A program made the position numbers and the translations under genes. A stretch of DNA of 64,000 nt from Variovorax sp. PMC12 (GTDB taxonomy: Bacteria > Pseudomonadota > Gammaproteobacteria > Burkholderiales > Burkholderiaceae_C), in NCBI RefSeq assembly GCF_003019815.1, contig NZ_CP027773.1, positions 5,573,501 through 5,637,500 on the forward strand, read 5' to 3'. Each line of letters starts with the position of its first letter. Position 1 is the first letter of the stretch. Positions 1-6,590 of this stretch are shown piece by piece. The notes beneath the pieces were generated by a model. It ran no database searches, was not told the origin of the DNA, and worked only from the letters and a program-made list of their open reading frames with translations.

Positions 1-813
1 AAAGGCTGCCTGGAACAGGCGGCGCTCGTGCAGCATGCCTTCGGACAGGCCTATTTCCAGCGCGCGGTTGACGGCTTCCTTTGCCATGCGAACGGCCGGG
101 GCGTTGTAGCCAGCGATGGTGTGGGCAGCTTCGAGAGCCGTCTGCAGCAGTTCGCCCGCCGGCACGATTCGCGCGACCAGGCCGGCGGCCTTTGCTTCGG
201 GCGCGGTAAGGCTGCGACCCGTAAGAATCAGGTCCATGGCCAGGGCCTTGCCCACCGATTTCGTGAGACGCTGGGAGCCACCTATGCCGGGCAGGATGCC
301 GAGCTTGATTTCGGGCTGTCCGAAGTGCGCATCCTCGGACGCGATGATGAAGTCGCACATCATCGCGAGTTCGCAGCCGCCGCCCAACGCATAGCCGCTG
401 ACGGCCGCGATGATCGGCTTGGAGACATCGGCAAGCTCATTCCACGCGGCGAAGATGTCGCGCGACTGGAGTTCTGCAAACGTCTTGTCGGCCATCTCCT
501 CGATGTCGGCTCCTGCGGCGAATGCGCGGGGGCTTCCGGTGATCACGATGGCGCCTATGTTGTCGTCCACGTCGAAGGTCTTCAGGGCATCGACCACCTC
601 GCGGGACATGCGCACGTTCAGCGCGTTGAGCGGCTTGGGGCGATTCAGCGTGATGAGGCCGACCCGGTCGCGGCGCTCGACAATGATGGTCTCGTACCGT
701 GCGGACGGAGCGTCTCGTGTTGCAGGCGGCGTGGCAGCGTCGGCGGCCGGTGCGGGGATGCTCCTGGCGGGGGCTGGCGCGGAGGTCTTTGGTGAAGTTG
801 CGGCAATGGACAT
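1..813 (-). CDS. Enoyl-CoA hydratase/isomerase, 3' end cut by the window edge
   Basis: Crotonase-fold enzyme, predicted to hydrate an enoyl-CoA. The frame is open from an ATG at 811-813 to the window edge (271 codons), with a good ribosome site (GGAG) just upstream. Crotonase signatures are visible: AFAAGADIEEMA (oxyanion-hole region), YALGGGCELAM and GQPEIKLGILPG, the last two each carrying one of the two glutamates typical of hydratases. An Ala/Pro-rich extension of about 35 residues precedes the catalytic domain, which is unusual. Only about the last 15 residues should be missing. It lies 35 bp downstream of the CoA-transferase gene, so co-transcription is likely. With that gene and the GMC oxidoreductase it resembles AcuK of acrylate catabolism, but acryloyl-CoA as substrate is inference; it could be a general acyl-CoA hydratase. 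Confidence 0.9.
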   Translation of the reverse strand, partial: MSIAATSPKTSAPAPARSIPAPAADAATPPATRDAPSARYETIIVERRDRVGLITLNRPKPLNALNVRMSREVVDALKTFDVDDNIGAIVITGSPRAFAAGADIEEMADKTFAELQSRDIFAAWNELADVSKPIIAAVSGYALGGGCELAMMCDFIIASEDAHFGQPEIKLGILPGIGGSQRLTKSVGKALAMDLILTGRSLTAPEAKAAGLVARIVPAGELLQTALEAAHTIAGYNAPAVRMAKEAVNRALEIGLSEGMLHERRLFQAAF

Positions 814-848
814 GTGGAGTTCTCCTTCGGACAGATGGGACGGATGGT

Positions 849-2081
849 TCAAGCGGCGGCGTCGAGCTCTGCGCTGCCGGCCGCGGGTGCGTAGTCGCCG
901 GTGCGCGACATCAGTTGCGCGAGGATGCTTTCGCGGTGTTCGTCCAGGCCCGGAGCGCGCAAGGGCGTCTGCACGTCGATGTCGGCAAACGCGCTCATCT
1001 TGATGGGGTTGCCGGCTGTACGGATGGGCTTCTTTCCCGCGCCTTCGACTTGAACAATCATGTTGCGCGCCAGGAGCTGCGGATGGTCGAACAGCTTGTC
1101 GATGGTGTTGATTGGCGCGCACGGAACGCCGGCTTCGTTGAGCCGCGCGATCCAATGGGCAATCGGCTCGTTTCGTGTGATGTCTTCGATGGCCTGGACC
1201 AGCGCCGGACGATTCCGGCAGCGCAGGTCATTGGTGAAGAACCGCACGTCCAACGCCAGCTGGGGGCTCTCCAGCGCATCAGCCATCAGCATGAAGAGCT
1301 GGTCATTGCCTGCGGCGATGACGAAGCGTCCATCCTTGGCGGCGAAAGTCTCGAACGGCGCGAGGGACGGGTGGCAGTCGCCGGTCCGCATCGGAACTTT
1401 CTTTTCCACGTCGAAACGAGCGAGCGCGGTTTCCATGAGCGCGGCCTGGCAATCGAGCATGCCGATGTCCACTCGGGTGCCCTGGGCGTCGCGTGTGCGC
1501 TTGTAGAGCGCCGAAACGATTCCGATGGCTGCGAAGAGCGCCGCGCTGAGGTCACCGAAACTTGTGCCGACCCGTGCCGGAGGGGCGTCCGGCCATCCGG
1601 TCAGGCTCATCACGCCGCCCATGGCCTGCACGACCATGTCGTAGCCGGGAAGGTCGCTGAACGGGCCGGTATGCCCGAAGCCTGAGATGGAAGCGTAGAC
1701 GAGATGAGGGTGGGTGCGGGCCAGGCGTTCCGCGCCGTAGCCGAGCCGGTCCAGCACGCCCGGGCGGAAGTTCTCCACCAGTACGTCGGCCTCGGACAAC
1801 ATGCGCTCGAGCAGGTCGCGGTCGCGTGGGCTCTTGATGTCCAGCGCGATACTTTCCTTGCCCCGGTTGAAGCACATGAAGTAGGCCGATTCGTGGTCCA
1901 CGAAGGGGCCGAACGCTCGGGTGTCGTCGCCGGTCGCGATGCGCTCGATCTTGATGACGCGCGCTCCGAGATCCGCCAGCACCATCGTGCAGTAGGGTCC
2001 GGCAAGTACGCGCGAGAAGTCCAGGACGGTGATTCCGTCCAGCGGCCCTTTCTTGGGGGGCGAGCCCGGGGTGGTATCCAT
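849..2081 (-). CDS. Class III (CaiB/BaiF) acyl-CoA transferase
   Basis: A 410-residue family III CoA-transferase, predicted to move CoA between carboxylic acids in the cytoplasm. The N-terminus carries the family hallmark LDFSRVLAGPYC. DVLVENFRPGVLDRLG and YDMVVQAMGG follow. Near residue 210 is DIGMLDCQAAL, which holds the aspartate that forms the acyl intermediate in this family. Length is typical. The start is well placed behind a GAGGAG ribosome site. It sits between a GMC oxidoreductase (27 bp upstream) and an enoyl-CoA hydratase (35 bp downstream) on the same strand. In that company an AcuN-like role, activating acrylate to acryloyl-CoA, is a reasonable inference. Other members act on carnitine, formate, succinate or aromatic acids, so the substrate is not fixed by sequence. 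Confidence 0.92.
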   Translation of the reverse strand: MDTTPGSPPKKGPLDGITVLDFSRVLAGPYCTMVLADLGARVIKIERIATGDDTRAFGPFVDHESAYFMCFNRGKESIALDIKSPRDRDLLERMLSEADVLVENFRPGVLDRLGYGAERLARTHPHLVYASISGFGHTGPFSDLPGYDMVVQAMGGVMSLTGWPDAPPARVGTSFGDLSAALFAAIGIVSALYKRTRDAQGTRVDIGMLDCQAALMETALARFDVEKKVPMRTGDCHPSLAPFETFAAKDGRFVIAAGNDQLFMLMADALESPQLALDVRFFTNDLRCRNRPALVQAIEDITRNEPIAHWIARLNEAGVPCAPINTIDKLFDHPQLLARNMIVQVEGAGKKPIRTAGNPIKMSAFADIDVQTPLRAPGLDEHRESILAQLMSRTGDYAPAAGSAELDAAA

Positions 2082-2108
2082 GGCGGATGTCTCCTCTTTG
2101 GGGGTAAG

Positions 2109-3776
2109 TCAGATGCCAGCGAGAATCCAGCGCGCCGCCTTCTCGGCGATCATGAGCGTCGGGCTGTTGGTGTTGCCGCTGGTGATGGTCGGCATGACAC
2201 CGGCGTCGACGACCCGCAGGTTCTTGACGCCGTGGACATGCAGATGGCTGTCGACGACCGAGAGTCGGTCGCGAGCAGGGCCCATGGCTGTGGTTCCGAC
2301 CGGGTGGAAGATGGTCGTTCCGATGTCCCCTGCCAGGCGGGCGAGCTGCTCGTCCGTTTCGTATTGAGGGCCGGGCTTGTACTCGACAGGCTTGTAGGGA
2401 GCCATGGCTTGCTGGGCCGCGATGCGCCGCGTCACGCGCAATGAGTCCGCTGCGACTTGCCTGTCTTCCGAGGTGCTCAGGTAGTTCGGCGCAATGCGCG
2501 GAGCTTTGTCGAAGTCGGGGCTCGAAATGGAGACTTGCCCGCGGCTGGTCGGATTCAGGTTGCAGACGCTCGCCGTGATCGCCGGGAAGGTGTGCAGCGG
2601 TTGGCCGAACGCTTCCAGGCTCAAGGGTTGAACGTGGTACTGGATGTTCGGGTGAGCGTACGACGGGCTGCTGCGAGTGAAGATCCCGAGCTGCGACGGG
2701 GCCATGCTCATCGGGCCGCTGCGCTTGAGAACGTACTCCAGGCCGATTCCTGCCTTGCCCCACAACGTAGCGGCCTGGGTGTTCAGGGTCTTGGCTCCCT
2801 CCACCTTGTAGACCGACCGGATCTGCAGATGGTCCTGGAGGTTGGCTCCGACGCCCGGCAGGTGTTTGACCACGGGAATCTGCAGTTGGCGCAGGGTGCT
2901 CTCGTCGCCGATGCCTGAGAGCTGCAATAGCTGTGGGGAGCCGATGGCACCGCAACTCAAGATGACTTCGCCGCTGGCATGGACTGCCTGGCGGTGGCCG
3001 TTCATCACCAGTTCGACGCCATGGCAGACAGGCTGGCCGTCGGCGGATTGTTCGAGCAGGAGCCGGCTGGCTTGCGCGCCAGTCCACACGGTGAGATTTG
3101 CGCGGCTCTTGCGAACGGGCTTCAGGAAGGCCTTTGATGCATTCCAGCGCCATCCGCTGCGTTGATTCACCTCGAAGTAGCTGACGCCATCGTTGTCGCC
3201 GCTGTTGAAGTCATCCGTGGCAGGGATTCCAGCCTGCCTGGCCGCGTCGGCGAAGGCATCGAGTACTTCCCACTTGAGGCGTTGCTTCTCGACGCGCCAT
3301 TCGCCGCCGGACCCATGCAGCGACTTGAAGACAGCGCCGTGCCCATTCAATGCTGCCGCGTTCCGGGCGTCCAGGCGGTAGTGGTCTTCGTGCGCCCTGA
3401 AGTCTTGCAGGCAGTTTTCCCACCGCCATGCGTCGTCGGCGGTGACGTTGGCCCAATGCTCGTAGTCCCGGGCCTGTCCGCGCATGTAGATCATGCCGTT
3501 GATGCTGGAACACCCGCCCAAGGTCTTGCCTCGTGGATACAGGAGCTCACGCCCGTTCAGGCCAGGTGAGGCTTCGGTGCGGAAGCGCCAATCGGTTCGC
3601 GGGTTGTCTATGCAGTAGAGGTACCCGACCGGAATATGAATCCATGGATAGCTGTCAGGTCCGCCCGACTCGATGAGGAGGACTTTCCTTGCCGGGTCGG
3701 CGCTCAGACGGTTGGCCAGCAGGCAACCAGCTGTGCCTGCACCGATCACGATGTAGTCGAAGGAAGGGGGCGTCAT
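2109..3776 (-). CDS. GMC-family FAD alcohol dehydrogenase (choline dehydrogenase-like)
   Basis: A 555-residue flavoprotein of the glucose-methanol-choline family, predicted to oxidise a primary alcohol to an aldehyde. The N-terminus has the FAD-binding Rossmann motif DYIVIGAGTAGCLLANRLS. The GMC signature GGCSSINGMIYMRG lies near residue 90. The C-terminal block IFHPVGTTAMG carries the active-site histidine, followed by SGNTNSPTLMIAEKA. No signal peptide is seen. It is the first gene of a three-gene minus-strand operon with a CoA-transferase and an enoyl-CoA hydratase, divergent from a TetR regulator whose operator-like sequence overlaps its promoter. DddA of the 3-hydroxypropionate pathway is a GMC enzyme in a similar neighbourhood, so oxidation of 3-hydroxypropionate is a plausible, unproven role. 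Confidence 0.92.
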   Translation of the reverse strand: MTPPSFDYIVIGAGTAGCLLANRLSADPARKVLLIESGGPDSYPWIHIPVGYLYCIDNPRTDWRFRTEASPGLNGRELLYPRGKTLGGCSSINGMIYMRGQARDYEHWANVTADDAWRWENCLQDFRAHEDHYRLDARNAAALNGHGAVFKSLHGSGGEWRVEKQRLKWEVLDAFADAARQAGIPATDDFNSGDNDGVSYFEVNQRSGWRWNASKAFLKPVRKSRANLTVWTGAQASRLLLEQSADGQPVCHGVELVMNGHRQAVHASGEVILSCGAIGSPQLLQLSGIGDESTLRQLQIPVVKHLPGVGANLQDHLQIRSVYKVEGAKTLNTQAATLWGKAGIGLEYVLKRSGPMSMAPSQLGIFTRSSPSYAHPNIQYHVQPLSLEAFGQPLHTFPAITASVCNLNPTSRGQVSISSPDFDKAPRIAPNYLSTSEDRQVAADSLRVTRRIAAQQAMAPYKPVEYKPGPQYETDEQLARLAGDIGTTIFHPVGTTAMGPARDRLSVVDSHLHVHGVKNLRVVDAGVMPTITSGNTNSPTLMIAEKAARWILAGI

Positions 3777-3819
3777 GGATGAATTTCTTGTGCGACCAGC
3801 GGTGTGAGGCGTCTCATTA

Positions 3820-3848
3820 AATAGACCGATCGTCTTTTAAAGGGTCAA
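3820..3848 (-). promoter_or_regulatory. Sigma70-type promoter with overlapping TetR operator for the GMC operon
   Basis: Read on the minus strand, TTGACC (3848-3843) and TCTATT (3825-3820) are separated by exactly 17 bases. They point toward the GMC oxidoreductase, whose ATG is at 3776. The interrupted palindrome AGACCGATCGTCT (3823-3835) covers the -10 end and part of the spacer, where a bound repressor would block RNA polymerase. The core TAGACCGAT recurs twice more before the TetR gene. Confidence 0.6.
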
Positions 3849-3948
3849 AAAAAGGGCCTTGGGCTTGCGCAGTGACAGCTGCCAGGCCCGGCGGCAGGGC
3901 CTGCACTTGCCAAGAGCTGGCTGCCTTCTTGCCGACAGCGAACAAATA

Positions 3949-3965
3949 TTAGACCGATTGCCTAA
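3949..3965. promoter_or_regulatory. Operator-like inverted repeat in the GMC/tetR intergenic region
   Basis: TTAGACCGATTGCCTAA is an imperfect inverted repeat (TTAG/CTAA ends) sharing the TAGACCGAT core with the sites at 3823-3835 and 4053-4070. It lies mid-way in the 302-bp divergent intergenic region. That region otherwise shows only an AT-rich stretch around 3961-3975 and no credible small gene. It is likely a third TetR-family binding site; this is inferred from repetition of the motif. Confidence 0.5.
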
Positions 3966-4042
3966 TTAAATGATTAGGGTTTGTTCGGTGTCTCCATGCT
4001 TCGACGACGCGCCCCATGCCCAGGTGTCCCGAGGAAACACTC

Positions 4043-4071
4043 TGGACATATTGATCCGATCGGTCTAATAC
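4043..4071 (+). promoter_or_regulatory. Predicted promoter and operator for the TetR gene; possible leaderless start
   Basis: TGGACA (4043-4048) and TAATAC (4066-4071) are separated by 17 bases and face the TetR gene. The operator-like ATCCGATCGGTCTAA (4054-4068) fills the spacer. Transcription would begin about 7 bases after the -10, at or beside the A of the ATG at 4079. No convincing ribosome site precedes that ATG, so a leaderless, autoregulated mRNA is likely. All of this is inferred from sequence. Confidence 0.5.
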
Positions 4072-4078
4072 TCGCAGG

Positions 4079-4714
4079 ATGCATTCACTCGCCGCACTCC
4101 CTCGCAGAAGAGGGCGGCCGCCAAAGGCGGCCGGTGAGCACCGGGAAACTCGCGAGCAACTGCTCCGAGCTGGGGTGGCCGCACTCACCGAGAAAGGTTT
4201 CTCCGCAACCGGCATCGATGAAGTGCTGACGGCTGTGGGCGTTCCCAAGGGCTCGTTCTATCACTTCTTCGCGAGCAAGGAAGCCTACGGTGCGGAGCTC
4301 ATCCGGCTCTACGCCGACTACTTTGTTCGCAAGCTCGACCTGGCTTTGCTCGACACGAGCTTGACGCCACTTCAGCGCATCGATGCTTTTTGCAAGGAAG
4401 CCGAACAGGGGATGGGCCGGTTCGACTTCAAGCGGGGCTGCCTCATCGGCAACCTCGGCCAGGAGATGGGCGCGCTCCCGGAAGCATTCCGGAAGCAGCT
4501 CAGCGACGTGCTCCTCGACTGGCAGGAGAGAGTTGAACGCTGTCTCGAGGAAGCGAAGCGTCTTGGCGAGATTCCAGAAAAGGCCGACTGCGCACGGCTA
4601 TCCGCCTTCTTCTGGATCGGCTGGGAGGGGGCCGTCTTGCGGGCAAAGCTCGAGCGCAAGAACGAACCCCTGCGGATATTCGCCGAAGCTTTTCAGGCGT
4701 GCGTGAAGAACTAG
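4079..4714 (+). CDS. TetR-family repressor, AcuR-like
   Basis: A 211-residue TetR regulator. The N-terminal DNA-binding domain contains RRGRPP, an early helix (REQLLRAGVAALTEKGFSAT) and the recognition-helix region VLTAVGVPKGSFYHFFASKE. The C-terminal ligand domain carries FKRGCLIGNLGQEMGALPEAF and FFWIGWEGAVLRAKLE, blocks I associate with AcuR, the acrylate-responsive repressor of acrylate/DMSP genes. It is divergent from a GMC oxidoreductase, CoA-transferase and hydratase operon. Three copies of a TAGACCGAT-core palindrome lie in between, two of them overlapping the predicted divergent promoters, so repression of both directions is expected. The effector may be acrylate or an acyl-CoA; this is inferred from similarity and neighbours. 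Confidence 0.9.
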   Translation: MHSLAALPRRRGRPPKAAGEHRETREQLLRAGVAALTEKGFSATGIDEVLTAVGVPKGSFYHFFASKEAYGAELIRLYADYFVRKLDLALLDTSLTPLQRIDAFCKEAEQGMGRFDFKRGCLIGNLGQEMGALPEAFRKQLSDVLLDWQERVERCLEEAKRLGEIPEKADCARLSAFFWIGWEGAVLRAKLERKNEPLRIFAEAFQACVKN

Positions 4715-4791
4715 GATAAGTTGACGAGGCCTGCCGACACGGCCACCATGGCCCAGCACCGCCACAGCCGTGGCTTGCAAGGAGCCATCCC

Positions 4792-5610
4792 ATGACCGAA
4801 ACCGACAAGCTATTCGCGGGCTCGATCCCCAAGCTCTACGACACGCTCATGGTCCCGTTGATCTTCGAGGCCTACGCAGCCGACACGGCCGAACTGGTGG
4901 CCGGCTTCTCGCCGGGCGCGATCCTCGAAACAGCCGCCGGCAGTGGCGTGGTCACGCGCGCGCTAGCGCCCAGGCTGGCCACCGGCACGCGCTACGCGGT
5001 GACCGACCTCAACCAGCCCATGCTCGACTACGCCGCCAGCCGGCAAGCCGCCGATGGCCGCATCAACATCGAATGGCAACAGGCCGACGCGCTCAAGCTG
5101 CCATTCGAAGACGCCTCGTTCGATGTCGTCTGCTGCCAGTTCGGCGCGATGTTCTTCCCCGACCGCGCCGCCGGCTATGCCGAGGCGCGCCGCGTGCTGA
5201 GGCCGGGCGGGCGCTTCGTCTTCAGCGTGTGGGACCGCATCGAGGAGAACGCCTTTGCCGATGAGGTCACCAAGGCCATGGCCGAGCTGTTCTCGCAAGA
5301 CCCTCCGCGATTCCTGGCGCGCACGCCGCACGGCTATCACGACGTTGCGCTGATCCGCGAAGACCTGCGCCGCGCCGGCTTTGCCAGCATCCATATCGAC
5401 ACGCGCGAGAAGCAGAGCCGCTCGCCCTCAGCGCGCGACGTGGCCACTGCCTATTGCCAGGGAACGCCGCTGCGCAACGAGATCGAGTCGCGCGACGCCA
5501 ACGCACTGCAGCGCGCCACGGACCGTGCGGCACAGGCCATTGCGAGCCGTCATGGCGAAGGCCCGGTGGCCGGCAAGATCCAGGCGCATGTGATTGTGGC
5601 GGCGGGGTAG
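4792..5610 (+). CDS. Class I SAM-dependent methyltransferase
   Basis: A 272-residue methyltransferase of the UbiE/type-11 kind. Motif I is ILETAAGSGVVTRALA, followed by the acidic loop YAVTDLNQPMLDYA. The later signature FDVVCCQFGAMFFPD and RRVLRPGGRFVFSVWD are typical of small-molecule methyltransferases. The start is supported by AAGGAG eight bases before the ATG. It is transcribed in the same direction as the TetR gene, 77 bp downstream, and need not belong to that regulon. The substrate cannot be told from sequence. Confidence 0.9.
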   Translation: MTETDKLFAGSIPKLYDTLMVPLIFEAYAADTAELVAGFSPGAILETAAGSGVVTRALAPRLATGTRYAVTDLNQPMLDYAASRQAADGRINIEWQQADALKLPFEDASFDVVCCQFGAMFFPDRAAGYAEARRVLRPGGRFVFSVWDRIEENAFADEVTKAMAELFSQDPPRFLARTPHGYHDVALIREDLRRAGFASIHIDTREKQSRSPSARDVATAYCQGTPLRNEIESRDANALQRATDRAAQAIASRHGEGPVAGKIQAHVIVAAG

Positions 5611-5693
5611 TTGAGGGTGGGCCGGCCGGGCTGGGCCGACTGCGGGTACAAACCGAGGTTCTCGTTCTCACCTGCCTGCTTGTTCTTCCTCCA

Positions 5694-6326
5694 ATGTCCA
5701 GCCTTCCTCACAGCCCTTCCGCCGACCGCAACAAGCAGCCTATCCTCGATGCGTTGACCGCCATCCTTGGCGAAGAGGGCGCCGCACTGGAGATCGCGTC
5801 CGGCACGGGCCAGCATGCGGTCTGGTTCGCGGCGGCGATGCGCAGGTGGAGCTGGCAGCCCACCGACGCCGACCCGCGCATGCTGCCCACGATGGCAAGC
5901 CGCATCGCGGAGGCCGCGCTGCCCAATCTGCATGCGCCGCTTCTCCTCGACGTGATGGAAGCCCGATGGCCATCGGAGGGTTCCGCGTTTGCCGCAGGGC
6001 AGGGAGACAAGCAGTTCGACGCGATCTTCTGCGCCAACATGCTGCACATCTCGCCCTGGGCCACATGCGCCGCGCTGATGCAGGGAGCCGCACGGCATCT
6101 GCGTCCTGGCGGGGTGCTCGTCACCTACGGACCTTATTTCGAAGCAGGCGTGCCGGCGGCGCCGAGCAACATCGCGTTCGACGAAGACCTGCGCGCACGG
6201 AATCCCGACTGGGGCATTCGTCGCCTGGACGACGTGGCCGCGCAGGCGCAGCAGGCCGGGCTTGCATTGCGCCAGCGGCATGCGATGCCTGCGAACAATC
6301 TGCTGCTGGTCTTCGGGCTTCGGTGA
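5694..6326 (+). CDS. DUF938 family SAM-dependent methyltransferase
   Basis: A 210-residue protein matching the DUF938 family. It opens with SADRNKQPILDAL, has the SAM-binding motif ALEIASGTGQHAVWFAAA, then SWQPTDADPRMLPTM and FDAIFCANMLHISPW, and ends with PANNLLLVF. The family is widespread in proteobacteria and its substrate is not known. I chose the ATG at 5694 because the homologous region begins there; the frame stays open upstream but that part looks like an antisense shadow of the preceding gene. No strong ribosome site is seen. Confidence 0.87.
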   Translation: MSSLPHSPSADRNKQPILDALTAILGEEGAALEIASGTGQHAVWFAAAMRRWSWQPTDADPRMLPTMASRIAEAALPNLHAPLLLDVMEARWPSEGSAFAAGQGDKQFDAIFCANMLHISPWATCAALMQGAARHLRPGGVLVTYGPYFEAGVPAAPSNIAFDEDLRARNPDWGIRRLDDVAAQAQQAGLALRQRHAMPANNLLLVFGLR

Positions 6327-6343
6327 ATGCTCCGAATCAGGCC

Positions 6344-6589
6344 ATGAACCCAACGCTTCGAATTCTTTTCATCGCCGGCTGCGCGCTGCTCTTCGGGTTC
6401 GTATCGAACTCCATCCTTATCGGGGTCGGGCATTGGTACGAATTGAAGCTGGCTCGCAGCGAGTACGACATCTCCGACGCCTTCATGATCGCCGTCTTCG
6501 TGCAGGCACTTTGCGTCGTTGCCGGTGGGTTCGTCGGCAACTGGCTGTACCGGCGCTGGCGCAACAAGAAGAAAAGCGCCGGAACCTGA
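6344..6589 (+). CDS. Small two-helix inner-membrane protein, unknown function
   Basis: An 81-residue protein starting 17 bp after the DUF938 gene. It has two hydrophobic segments, roughly residues 6-28 and 47-69, joined by a polar loop (HWYELKLARSEYD). The tail is strongly basic (YRRWRNKKKSAG), which places the C-terminus in the cytoplasm by the positive-inside rule. I do not recognise the family. It ends one base before the convergent diguanylate cyclase gene stops, so the two transcripts must overlap. Codon use matches the neighbours, which supports it being real. Confidence 0.65.
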   Translation: MNPTLRILFIAGCALLFGFVSNSILIGVGHWYELKLARSEYDISDAFMIAVFVQALCVVAGGFVGNWLYRRWRNKKKSAGT

Positions 6590-6590
6590 C

